Shown piece by piece: positions 1 to 7,929 of a DNA stretch of 64,000 nt. Below the pieces are notes generated by a model that worked only from the letters and a program-made list of their open reading frames with translations, did no database searches and was not told the DNA's origin. Every line of letters begins with the position of its first letter. Position 1 is the stretch's first letter. This DNA is from Clostridium muellerianum (GTDB lineage: Bacteria; Bacillota; Clostridia; Clostridiales; Clostridiaceae): contig NZ_JABBNI010000012.1 of the NCBI RefSeq assembly GCF_012926525.1, positions 62,001 to 126,000 of the forward strand, given 5' to 3'. The position numbers were made by a program, and so were the translations under genes.

Positions 1-2
1 AT

Positions 3-50
3 ATAGGAGAAAGTGTTGGAGAAATAAAGCCTGTATTCCATTTAATTTAA
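3..50 (+). CDS. Possible C-terminal end of an upstream gene
   Basis: One frame entering from the left edge is open for 15 codons (ends ...GEIKPVFHLI, then TAA). It is followed by an intrinsic terminator at 115-146, which fits the end of a transcription unit. The fragment is too short to assign a family, and the other frames are also short, so it may be chance. Confidence 0.3.
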   Translation: MGESVGEIKPVFHLI

Positions 51-114
51 CAGTATGTAAAAGTGTAGTTAAATTGATTTTAATATCGTCGTAGAGAGAA
101 AGTTTAGAGGATTT

Positions 115-146
115 AAACACAAATTCATAGAGAGTTTGTGTTTTTT
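115..146 (+). terminator. Intrinsic terminator upstream of the TenI gene
   Basis: A 9-bp stem AAACACAAA / TTTGTGTTT is followed directly by a T-run. It separates whatever ends near position 50 from the TenI-like gene at 214. Confidence 0.7.
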
Positions 147-213
147 ATATTTACCATATTAATGTTATAATATATTTTTAAGATATTTTGTTATAAGTCA
201 TAATGGAAGGTGG

Positions 214-810
214 GTGGAGTTTTTGTTTAATTTAAAGGAAAACAAAAAGATATATGTGGTTACAAATAGAAAACTAATAGATAAAGATAGTAATTTATGT
301 AAAGTAATAGAAAAGTGTGCTCTTAAGGGTGCTGATGGTGTCATATTAAGGGAAAAAGATTTAGAATATAAGGATTTAAAACATTTAGGTGAAAGTATCA
401 AAATTATAACAGATAAGTATAAAATTCCTTTAATTATCAATGGAAATATTAATGCAGTTTTGGATGTAAATGCTTATGGATTTCATACAGGTTTTCAAAA
501 CTTCAAAAGTATAAGAGGAAATGAAAATATTTGTGAAAACCTTGTTGTAGGTGTATCTGTTCATAAAGTAGAAGAAGCAGTGGAGGCAGAAAAGTTAGGA
601 GCAAATTATTTAATAGCAGGACATATATTTGAAACGGATTGTAAATTGGGATTAAAGGGAAGAGGAATAGAGTTCTTAGAAGAAATATGTGAAAAGGTTA
701 CTATACCAGTTATAGCCATAGGAGGAATAAAGGAAAATAACATAAAAAAAGTTTTAAATACTAAAGTTTATGGAGTTGCAATTATGTCTTCAGCTATGAA
801 GATAAGGTGA
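214..810 (+). CDS. tenI: TenI-like thiazole tautomerase (ThiE/TenI family)
   Basis: This 198-aa protein has the ThiE/TenI TIM-barrel pattern: LREKD at 45-49, GVSVH near 113-117 and VIAIGG near 166-171. The signature GHIFETDCKLGLKGRG (136-151) is much closer to Bacillus subtilis TenI (GHVFETDCKKGL-GRG) than to true thiamine phosphate synthase, which has a GPIFxTxTK-type motif. His137 would be the tautomerase histidine. TenI aromatises the thiazole phosphate made by ThiG for thiamine synthesis. I take GTG at 214 behind GGAAGG; TTG at 223 is also possible. No thiamine pyrophosphate riboswitch is visible upstream. ThiE activity cannot be fully excluded. Confidence 0.8.
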   Translation: MEFLFNLKENKKIYVVTNRKLIDKDSNLCKVIEKCALKGADGVILREKDLEYKDLKHLGESIKIITDKYKIPLIINGNINAVLDVNAYGFHTGFQNFKSIRGNENICENLVVGVSVHKVEEAVEAEKLGANYLIAGHIFETDCKLGLKGRGIEFLEEICEKVTIPVIAIGGIKENNIKKVLNTKVYGVAIMSSAMKIR

Positions 811-859
811 GGCTTAGAACTACTTATTCAGGACGATATTAACGATTAGTAGCAGTATA

Positions 860-900
860 GTAACTCTAAATCATTGAAGCTTAAGAGTTACAGTGTTTTC
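860..900 (+). terminator. Probable terminator after tenI
   Basis: An 8-bp stem GTAACTCT (860-867) / AGAGTTAC (884-891) is followed by AGTGTTTTC. The T-run is short, so termination may be weak. Confidence 0.45.
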
Positions 901-988
901 AGAGTGTGTTACATATGGTGGAAATAGGATAAAAGTTCATATTAGTTGTAGATAAATAAAAAAATATTAAAAATATATAAAAAAAGTG

Positions 989-1017
989 TTGACATTTGTT
1001 AATGTGGTTGATATAAT
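989..1017 (+). promoter_or_regulatory. Promoter of the tRNA-Ser gene
   Basis: A consensus housekeeping promoter: TTGACA (989-994), a 17-bp spacer, and TATAAT (1012-1017). It lies 14 bp before the mature tRNA 5' end. Confidence 0.85.
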
Positions 1018-1030
1018 TATAACTGTTCTT

Positions 1031-1121
1031 GGAAAGATGGTCGAGTTGGTTTAAGGCACCGGTCTTGAAAACCGGCGTACGGGTGACCGTACCTAGGGTT
1101 CGAATCCCTATCTTTCCGCCA
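1031..1121 (+). tRNA. tRNA-Ser (anticodon UGA)
   Basis: The acceptor arms GGAAAGA and TCTTTCC pair, the discriminator is G, and CCA is encoded (1119-1121). The anticodon stem closes a 7-nt loop CTTGAAA with anticodon TGA at 1066-1068. A long variable arm (CGTACGGGTGACCGTAC) is typical of serine tRNAs. The T-arm reads GGGTTCGAATCCC. The gene has its own promoter and terminator, so it is monocistronic. Confidence 0.97.
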
Positions 1122-1127
1122 TAAGAA

Positions 1128-1157
1128 ACACCTAACTATGAGTTGGGTGTTTTTTTT
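1128..1157 (+). terminator. tRNA-Ser terminator
   Basis: A 10-bp stem ACACCTAACT / AGTTGGGTGT with an ATG loop, followed by a run of T residues. Confidence 0.85.
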
Positions 1158-1208
1158 ATAGAATTAGCTTATTATAAGTGTTATCATGTTATATAGAGGT
1201 GAAGTGAA

Positions 1209-2234
1209 ATGGATTACAGCAAGATGATTAAAAATTTTCCTAAGGTTGAACTTCATTGTCATTTAGACGGAAGTGTAAGGCCACAAACTATAATTGATAT
1301 TGCTATAAAACAAAATATAGCAATTCCAACTACTAAATTAAATGAATTTGAAAAGTACGTAAAAATTTCTAGTGAGTGTAATTCTTTAAAAGAATATTTG
1401 GATAAATTTGAATTACCTATTAAAGTTCTGCAAAGTAAAGAAAACATATATAGGATAACCAGTGAACTTTTAGAAGATGTTTCAAAAGACAATATAAAAT
1501 ATATAGAAATTAGATTTGCACCTTTCAATCATATGCAAGCAGGACTTAAAGTAGAAGAGGTTATAGAAGCCGCACTTAAAGCTATGTCAGATGGAAGAGA
1601 AAAATATGGGGTTATGTCTAATTTAATTTTGTGTGTTATGAGGCATGAATTTCCAGAAAAAAGTAAGCTTTTAGTTGAAATAGGTAAAAAGTATATTGGA
1701 AAAGGAGTAGTAGCAGTAGACTTAGCCGGTAATGAACAAGATTTTCCACCAGAAATTCATAAAGAAGCTTTTGATCTAGCTAAAAACTATGGTTTTCATT
1801 GTACAATACATGCAGGTGAGACAGGCATTGAAAAGAATATAATAAAGTCTATTGAGATTTTACATGCAGAAAGAATAGGACATGGGGTATATGCATTTAA
1901 GGATGAAAAAGTAGTTAAATACTTAAAGGATAAACAAATACCTTTAGAAATGTGTATAACAAGCAATGTGGATACAAAAGCAGTAAAATCATATAAAACT
2001 CATCCTATAAAAAAATATTTAGATGAAGGATTAATGGTAACAGTAAATACGGATAATATTACTGTTTCTAATGTGTCTATTAATGATGAGTTTGGTCATT
2101 TAGTTAGAGAGCAAAATTTTACTTTAGAAGATATAAAAAAGGTAGTAAAGAATGGAATAGAAGCTTCTTTTGCTTCAGAAGATGACAAAAATATATTGAG
2201 AAAAGAATATAGAAAAGCAATAGAAATATTATAA
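1209..2234 (+). CDS. add: Adenosine deaminase
   Basis: This 341-aa protein hydrolyses adenosine or deoxyadenosine to inosine in purine salvage; it is cytosolic and zinc-dependent. Seen motifs: HCHLDGS (16-22, first metal histidines), HAGE, ERIGHGV (metal His and catalytic region) and VNTDN, the bacterial variant of the NTDD metal-aspartate motif. Length matches the family. The ATG is preceded by GAGGTGAAGTGAA. The gene follows the tRNA-Ser terminator and appears to be transcribed alone. Confidence 0.92.
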   Translation: MDYSKMIKNFPKVELHCHLDGSVRPQTIIDIAIKQNIAIPTTKLNEFEKYVKISSECNSLKEYLDKFELPIKVLQSKENIYRITSELLEDVSKDNIKYIEIRFAPFNHMQAGLKVEEVIEAALKAMSDGREKYGVMSNLILCVMRHEFPEKSKLLVEIGKKYIGKGVVAVDLAGNEQDFPPEIHKEAFDLAKNYGFHCTIHAGETGIEKNIIKSIEILHAERIGHGVYAFKDEKVVKYLKDKQIPLEMCITSNVDTKAVKSYKTHPIKKYLDEGLMVTVNTDNITVSNVSINDEFGHLVREQNFTLEDIKKVVKNGIEASFASEDDKNILRKEYRKAIEIL

Positions 2235-2270
2235 GCATATTTAGAGGAGGCGATTTTAAGCTCCTCTATT

Positions 2271-2810
2271 TTAATTGTTATGATGATTTTCTAATATATA
2301 CTTTGCTTTAATTATAGAGCTGCAAATAACTTTAGAAAACTTATAAACTTCATTAAAGCTTACTTTTTTATTAAGTAATAGATATTGGAGTTTTTCCGAT
2401 ACACTACACATGATACTGCAATCTCCTATTAAAGGCAGATTATTACCTAAAGCGGCGCCTGGATGTATGCCATCATTTTTTAATAATATCATTCCCACAT
2501 CATTTTTAAGAGATAAAATAGAATCTACAGCTAAAAGATGTTTTTCTTTCTTTTCTATATGAGGAAACTTGCTTTTTATATTTAAAGAATTAATTGAAAA
2601 ATCTAATGTTCCGTATACTTTAATACTTAAATCTTTTTTGTTTTCCTCAATAAGAGTTCCTGTAAGAGGTCCAACTAAATCTTCTATACAATCATTTGTT
2701 CCCAAACATAATATGGCTGTATCTTTGTTTATTAGATTATTATTTATTAACATGTTAGTTAATGCATCTTCAGCAGAAGGGGATGCTAATTTAACTTTGC
2801 CTATAATCAT
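2271..2810 (-). CDS. yyaC: Spore protease YyaC-like (DUF1256)
   Basis: The protein (179 aa from the chosen start) matches the YyaC/DUF1256 family: LGTNDCIEDLVGPLTGTL near the N terminus, YGTLD in the middle, and a GIHPGAALGNNLPLIGD segment. The family belongs to the GPR germination-protease fold and is confined to endospore formers. I chose ATG at 2810 because AAGGG lies 8 nt upstream; the in-frame GTG at 2819 would overlap that ribosome site. It converges with add, with only 36 bp between stop codons. Confidence 0.85.
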   Translation of the reverse strand: MIIGKVKLASPSAEDALTNMLINNNLINKDTAILCLGTNDCIEDLVGPLTGTLIEENKKDLSIKVYGTLDFSINSLNIKSKFPHIEKKEKHLLAVDSILSLKNDVGMILLKNDGIHPGAALGNNLPLIGDCSIMCSVSEKLQYLLLNKKVSFNEVYKFSKVICSSIIKAKYILENHHNN

Positions 2811-3134
2811 AAATATCACCCTTGTATAACAAATTTAAAATGTAATACTTATGCTTCCCTATTAATGTTTAAGTTATTGGTAATTGTATTTAAATATTTT
2901 TTTAAAGCTATAATTAAAATGATTATATTAAACAACTCAAATACATATATTAACATAAAAACATACCATAAAATCCAATTTTGGTTTTTAAATTAGCTGA
3001 ATTAAATTATTTATTTAAAGTAATGATAAAATTTTAGGAGGATTATATAAAGGTTGGCAAAATATTCACGAAATAGACATTATGTGGTACATTCGCATAG
3101 CAAAAAAATATATACATAATTACAGGGGGTAACT
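2811..3134. other. AT-rich intergenic region with one possible small ORF
   Basis: About 320 bp between the divergent yyaC and lipoprotein genes. It is AT-rich and shows no convincing RNA structure. The only coding hint is the small frame at 3054-3119. Confidence 0.6.
3054..3119 (+). CDS. Possible 21-aa basic peptide
   Basis: A TTG-initiated frame of 21 codons encodes AKYSRNRHYVVHSHSKKIYT after the start residue, rich in Arg, His and Lys. AGGAGG at 3036-3041 lies 12 nt before the start, longer than ideal, and AAAGG abuts the start. It sits 15 bp upstream of the lipoprotein gene and could be a leader peptide. No family is recognised. Confidence 0.25.
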   Translation: MAKYSRNRHYVVHSHSKKIYT

Positions 3135-3776
3135 ATGAAAAACATGAAAAAAAGTGCAGCAATACTTATGAGTTTGCTAATGATTCCTTTAATGCTAATG
3201 GGATGTAAGCCAAAGGTCGCACCTGATGAAACTTCAAAAACTTTGGTTGAATTTGCTATTAAAGGAGATCAAAGTGGTTTATCAAAAATTGGAGTATCCC
3301 AAACTGAAATTAATGATGCTGCAAAGGCTGAAAAAGATGAATTCATTAAAGAAATAAAGAGTGCTTTTACAACTTCAGGTTTAAATGTTACAGATGCACA
3401 GGTAAATGAAATATATAAGGCAATTATAGATGACTTTAAAAAGGTTACAGTGACATCACAAATTGCATCACAAAGTGATAAAACTGCTGAAGTAAAATTA
3501 AAATCAACTTATTTTGATTTAGAAGGAATTTTTACGAAAGCTGCAAACAATGCTGTTGCACAATTTGAAAATTCAGGAATAACAGATGAAAGAGAACTTA
3601 AAACAAAAGTGACAGATGCATATATCAAAAATATAATAGCAGAATTAAAAAATGCTAAACCAGGAGAAGCTAAAGAAAAAACTTTTAAGTTTGTTATAAA
3701 GGATAAAGTTTGGCTCCCAGAAAATGAAAGTCAATTCTTTTCAGATGTAGCTAAATTAGTTTCTGGACAAAAGTAA
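3135..3776 (+). CDS. Secreted lipoprotein (DUF5105-like)
   Basis: This 213-aa protein starts with a lipoprotein signal peptide: MKNMKK, a hydrophobic core, then LMLMGC with lipidated Cys24. The remaining ~190 aa are hydrophilic alpha/beta (VEFAIKGDQSGLSKIG..., KVTVTSQIASQSDKTAEVKLKSTY...). This resembles the DUF5105 family of Firmicute lipoproteins, whose function is unknown. AGGGGG lies 6 nt before the ATG. It is probably anchored on the outer face of the membrane. No operon partner. Confidence 0.75.
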   Translation: MKNMKKSAAILMSLLMIPLMLMGCKPKVAPDETSKTLVEFAIKGDQSGLSKIGVSQTEINDAAKAEKDEFIKEIKSAFTTSGLNVTDAQVNEIYKAIIDDFKKVTVTSQIASQSDKTAEVKLKSTYFDLEGIFTKAANNAVAQFENSGITDERELKTKVTDAYIKNIIAELKNAKPGEAKEKTFKFVIKDKVWLPENESQFFSDVAKLVSGQK

Positions 3777-3819
3777 ATGTATAATTTTTTAAACTACGTT
3801 TGATATGATTAAGCACTAT

Positions 3820-3870
3820 GAGAATTTATTAGGATATAATAATGCACTTATAGTGCTTATTTTTTATTGT
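3820..3870 (+). terminator. Terminator of the lipoprotein gene
   Basis: The arms AAGCACTAT and ATAGTGCTT are separated by an AT-rich loop and followed by ATTTTTTATT. Confidence 0.6.
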
Positions 3871-4015
3871 GAAAGTTCAATAAAATTTATACTGTTATTT
3901 GTAATGATTTACTTAATGATGTTACAAATAAGTTTTTGTGTTCATTATGATTGTGTATAGTGTGAGATATAAATATTTTGCTAAGTTGTTATTCGGGTTA
4001 AAAGTTTTGAAACTT

Positions 4016-4066
4016 AAAGGGACTATTTTATTTTGCACATTTTCTGCAAAATAAAATAGTCCCTTT
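4016..4066 (-). terminator. Long-stem terminator of the PBP gene
   Basis: A near-perfect 22-bp inverted repeat (4016-4037 with 4045-4066; core GGGACTATTTTATTTTGCA) closes a 7-nt loop 12 bp beyond the PBP stop codon. Confidence 0.75.
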
Positions 4067-4077
4067 AATATATTATA

Positions 4078-5925
4078 CTAGTTACCTGTCTTGTTTAAAG
4101 ACAATTGACCTTTCATTATCATGTAGTTAAAGATTTCACTAAAAAGGTCCTTAGCTACTGGAGCTGATACCTGAGCTGCATAGTAATTTGATGGATCGGG
4201 CTCATCCACCGAAACTAATAAAGTAATTTTAGGATCATCTACAGGTGCCATACCAGCGAAGGAAGAAAAATATTTATCAGCTTCATAACCGCCACCTTTT
4301 GGGTTTGCCTTTTGAGCAGTTCCGGTTTTACCTGCGATGTGATAGCCATCAATAAAAGCATTGTGTCCAACCCCTGTTGGTAAGCTTACAACTTTTTCTA
4401 AATAGCCTTTTAAAGTAGAAACAGAGTTAGCATCAAGGATTTCTTTTTTACCAAAGTTATTAAAAGTTTTATCTACGACGGGGTTATTATTTTCATCTGC
4501 ATGAGTTATTTGTTTCATAATGTGAGGCCTTATCCAGGTACCACCATTTGCTACAGAGTTTAATGCAGATAAATATTGAACTGCAGTAACAGAAAGTCCT
4601 TGTCCAAAAGCTAGGCTGGATAAATCAACATTATTTAATTTGTCAGGATTTTTAATTATTCCGATGGATTCTCCTGGCAAATCAATACCAGTTTTTTGAC
4701 CAAATCCGAATAAGGATACATAGTAACCTAAACGGCCTTTACCCAACTGCTGTCCTAATTTCATGAATCCGACATTACAGGAATTTTTGATTATATCCCC
4801 AAAAGTTTCTGTACCGTGACCATTTAAATCCCAGCAGTTAATAGTATGACCATCTACTTTTAAACTACCATTACAATAAAAAGTACTGTTCTCATTTGCT
4901 ACATTTTCTTTTATCGCTGCATAGGAAGTAATTACTTTAAATATAGAACCAGGTTCAAAAGCACTTTGTACAGCAATATTTTTTACAGTATCATCAATTG
5001 ACTTCACAGCATTTCCTTTTGAATCTTTACCTGGATTGTTTGGATCAAAGTCTGGCTTACTTACCATAGCTAATATTTCGCCAGTTTTAGGATCCATTAC
5101 AGTTATAGTAACTGATTTAGCTTTATTATCAGTTAAAGCCTTTTGAGCAGCTTTTTCAGCAATAGATTGAATGTTTTCGTCAATAGTTAAAACAATATCT
5201 TTGCCATTAACAGGAGCTTTATAGTCTGAGTTACCATAAGGTAATTGAGTACTATTTCTATCTGCTTCAAAAGTAGTACGTCCAGGAATCCCAGATAGTT
5301 CTTTATCATAGTTTAGTTCTACACCAGAAACACCTTTACCTTCTAAGTTTACATAACCAAGTACTGAAGCTAAGAAATTATTATTTGGATAATACCTTTT
5401 GGAATCGGATGATATAATAAGACCTTTAATTTTTAATTCATTGATTTTGTCTACCTGTGGTTTATCAATACCTCTAGATAAAATAGCAAACTTTATTGGA
5501 GTTCCAGTAGGTGTAGTTCTATTAAAAACAGCAGATATTTTATCAGTGGGCATATTTAGTATAGGTGATAACTTTGCAGCAAGTTGATCCATAGTCATCT
5601 TTTTATTTAGTAAACTATCTTTTAATGTAACCATATCAAGATCAACTCTATAAGCATTCATGCTTACAGCTATTTCCATACCGTTACGATCTAATATTCT
5701 ACCTCTTCTAGCGGGAATTTCGAAATCGTTTGTCCATTGTTTTAAAGCTAGGGATTTATAGTTTGGAGACTTAACACGCATTATGTAAAAAAGTCTTCCT
5801 ACAATACCTAAAAATATGAAAATTAGCATAACTAGTATAAAAAATAATTTTTTGGATGAATTGTTTTTTTTCTTTTGTACCAGAATGGTTACCTCCTTTT
5901 TATATGATGGCTTTTTAGCAATCAT
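4078..5925 (-). CDS. Class B penicillin-binding protein (SpoVD/PBP2B type)
   Basis: This peptidoglycan DD-transpeptidase has one N-terminal membrane segment (about 27-47), a dimerisation domain starting near RGRILDRNG, and a penicillin-binding domain with all three active-site motifs: S327-IFK, S382-C-N384 and K533-TG. The C terminus stops soon after the transpeptidase domain with no PASTA domain, so it differs from many SpoVD proteins; the exact role (division or sporulation) is open. The outer boundary is the ATG at 5925, but that codon has no ribosome site. AGGAGG lies just upstream of in-frame ATT (5886-5884) and CTG (5883-5881), so translation probably starts there, giving about 601 aa. 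Confidence 0.9.
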   Translation of the reverse strand: MIAKKPSYKKEVTILVQKKKNNSSKKLFFILVMLIFIFLGIVGRLFYIMRVKSPNYKSLALKQWTNDFEIPARRGRILDRNGMEIAVSMNAYRVDLDMVTLKDSLLNKKMTMDQLAAKLSPILNMPTDKISAVFNRTTPTGTPIKFAILSRGIDKPQVDKINELKIKGLIISSDSKRYYPNNNFLASVLGYVNLEGKGVSGVELNYDKELSGIPGRTTFEADRNSTQLPYGNSDYKAPVNGKDIVLTIDENIQSIAEKAAQKALTDNKAKSVTITVMDPKTGEILAMVSKPDFDPNNPGKDSKGNAVKSIDDTVKNIAVQSAFEPGSIFKVITSYAAIKENVANENSTFYCNGSLKVDGHTINCWDLNGHGTETFGDIIKNSCNVGFMKLGQQLGKGRLGYYVSLFGFGQKTGIDLPGESIGIIKNPDKLNNVDLSSLAFGQGLSVTAVQYLSALNSVANGGTWIRPHIMKQITHADENNNPVVDKTFNNFGKKEILDANSVSTLKGYLEKVVSLPTGVGHNAFIDGYHIAGKTGTAQKANPKGGGYEADKYFSSFAGMAPVDDPKITLLVSVDEPDPSNYYAAQVSAPVAKDLFSEIFNYMIMKGQLSLNKTGN

Positions 5926-6103
5926 TTAATGTTATAAAACTATTATAAGATATAATTTACAAAAAATCATACAATAATGCTAAAAAATATTAAGAATTTA
6001 AAATATTGAAGTAAAAATAAGTATTTCTTTGTCAATATATTATATAATGATAAATTATAGTATCCATTTTTAGTTAGTAATTTAGGTGTGCTGGAAAAGA
6101 AAT

Positions 6104-6153
6104 TGAAAAAAGCTAGTTAAGGTTATTTTAATAAAAAAACAACTTTAACTAGC
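6104..6153 (-). terminator. Terminator of the hyd operon
   Basis: Read on the minus strand, GCTAGTTAAAGTT pairs with AACCTTAACTAGC (one G-U) and is followed by TTTTTTC. It lies immediately after hydA. Confidence 0.85.
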
Positions 6154-6160
6154 ATATATA

Positions 6161-7903
6161 TTAGAGCTTTTGTCTCTTTGTATAATGAGTATGAAGAAGA
6201 TCATGGGCTTTTTTGCCTCCAACTTCTCCAATAAAATCTTTATATAAAGCTAGAACTTCAGGATTTTCATGAGATTTTCTTAAGGTTTTATTCCTATCCT
6301 CTCTATATATAGCTTCCATTCTTTTCTTTACAATATCTAAATCTCCAAAGTGATATGGTTGACCTCCGCCGTCAATACATCCTCCAGGACACGCCATTAT
6401 TTCTATAGCATGGTATTTTGATTCACCAGATTCTATTTCTTCAAGAAGCTTTCTTGCATTACCAAGACCATGAGCTACACCAATATTTATTTCTTTACCG
6501 TTAATGTTGATATTAGCTTCTTTAAGCCCATCAAGGCCTCTTACACTATGAAATTCTACTTCTTTTAAAGTTTCGCCTGTAATCCATTCATAAGAAGTTC
6601 TAAGAGCTGCTTCGATTACTCCACCAGTAGTTCCAAATATTACAGAAGCACCTGTAGATTCTCCAAGAGGATTATCAAAATCTTCATCAGGAAGTTTATT
6701 AAAGTCTATTCCTGCTTCCATTATCATGTCTGCAAGCTCTCTTGTAGTAACTACAAGATCAACATTTTTTTGGCCTTCATGCTCTAGTTCTGGTCTACTT
6801 ATTTCATATTTTTTTGCAATACATGGCATAACTGAAACTACTACAATTTTAGATGGATCAATATTTAATTTTTCTGCCATATATGTTTTAGCTAAAGTAC
6901 CAAACATTATGTGTGGAGACTTACAGGTTGAAGGTACATCTAAAAGATCAGGAAATTGATGCTCTATAAATTTAACCCAGCTAGGGCAGCAGCTTGTGAG
7001 TATTGGAAGTCTTCCTCCGTTTTGAAGTCTATCAATAAATTCATGAGCTTCTTCTAAAATAGTTACATCTGCTGCAAAATCTGTATCACATACCTTATCA
7101 AATCCTAATCTTCTAAGAGCAGATACCATTTTACCAGTTACAATAGTTCCAGGTTCCATACCAAATTTTTCACCTAAAGTAACTCTTATAGCAGGGGCAG
7201 TTTGAACTACTACATATTTATCAGGATCAGCTAGTACTTCCCATACTTTAGCTACGTTGCTAACTTGAGTTAATGCAGCAGTCGGACATACAGATACGCA
7301 TTGACCACAGAATGTACATTGTGTGTCAATCATAGGACGACCAAAAGCAGGGGATACTACAGTTTCGAAGCCTCTATCTACTGCAGAGTAAACCTGACAG
7401 GTTTGAACTTCGTTACACATAGTTTCGCATCTTCTGCACATTATGCATTTATCTAGATTTCTATATAGAGCACCACTAGAAGAATCCTTCTTGTAATTAG
7501 ACATAGCACCTTTATATCTTATTTTTCTTATACCTAATTCAGCAGCAATTAATTGAAGCTGACATTGAGTGTTTTTTTCGCATACAAGGCAGTCTGTAGG
7601 ATGATCCGATAATAAAAGTTCAACCATAGTACGTCTTGCTTTTATAGCTCTGAAACTATTGGTTCTAACGATCATGCCTTCAAAAACTTCTGTGGAACAG
7701 GAAGGTGCAAGATTACGCCTTCCTTCAACCTCAACTAGGCAGACTCTACAGGAAGAAGTTCTATTGACCATTTTTATATCATGAAGGTCAAGATAGCAAA
7801 GAGTAGGTATATTTATGTTTACTTTTTTCGCAGCATCTAAAATTGTAGTGCCTTCAGGTACTGATACATTTATATCATTTATAGTTAGATTTACCATTTT
7901 CAT
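6161..7903 (-). CDS. hydA: [FeFe] hydrogenase catalytic subunit HydA
   Basis: This 580-aa cytosolic enzyme makes or oxidises H2. Domain order: N-terminal [2Fe-2S] ferredoxin-like domain (about 1-80), His/Cys3 [4Fe-4S] region (HPTDCLVCEKNTQCQLQ), two [4Fe-4S] motifs (CIMCRRCETMC; CTFCGQCVSVCP), then the H-cluster domain with TSCCPSW (Cys305/306), MPCIAKK and MACPGGC. The small C-terminal domain is present. With HydB and HydC just upstream it should form the trimeric NADH/ferredoxin electron-bifurcating type rather than a stand-alone ferredoxin hydrogenase. AAAGGAG precedes the first of two closely spaced ATGs. Confidence 0.95.
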   Translation of the reverse strand: MKMVNLTINDINVSVPEGTTILDAAKKVNINIPTLCYLDLHDIKMVNRTSSCRVCLVEVEGRRNLAPSCSTEVFEGMIVRTNSFRAIKARRTMVELLLSDHPTDCLVCEKNTQCQLQLIAAELGIRKIRYKGAMSNYKKDSSSGALYRNLDKCIMCRRCETMCNEVQTCQVYSAVDRGFETVVSPAFGRPMIDTQCTFCGQCVSVCPTAALTQVSNVAKVWEVLADPDKYVVVQTAPAIRVTLGEKFGMEPGTIVTGKMVSALRRLGFDKVCDTDFAADVTILEEAHEFIDRLQNGGRLPILTSCCPSWVKFIEHQFPDLLDVPSTCKSPHIMFGTLAKTYMAEKLNIDPSKIVVVSVMPCIAKKYEISRPELEHEGQKNVDLVVTTRELADMIMEAGIDFNKLPDEDFDNPLGESTGASVIFGTTGGVIEAALRTSYEWITGETLKEVEFHSVRGLDGLKEANININGKEINIGVAHGLGNARKLLEEIESGESKYHAIEIMACPGGCIDGGGQPYHFGDLDIVKKRMEAIYREDRNKTLRKSHENPEVLALYKDFIGEVGGKKAHDLLHTHYTKRQKL

Positions 7904-7929
7904 TTTTATAAACTCCTTTCTTAAAATTA

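Larger units (their letters stand above)
3777..4077. other. Intergenic region with two terminators
   Basis: The 301 bp between the convergent lipoprotein and PBP genes hold a terminator for each (about 3820-3870 and 4016-4066). Nothing else is visible. Confidence 0.6.

Noticed and set aside
214-810. Annotation as thiamine phosphate synthase (ThiE)
   Set aside because: The GHxFETDCKxGLxGRG signature matches TenI tautomerase better than ThiE, although the fold is shared.
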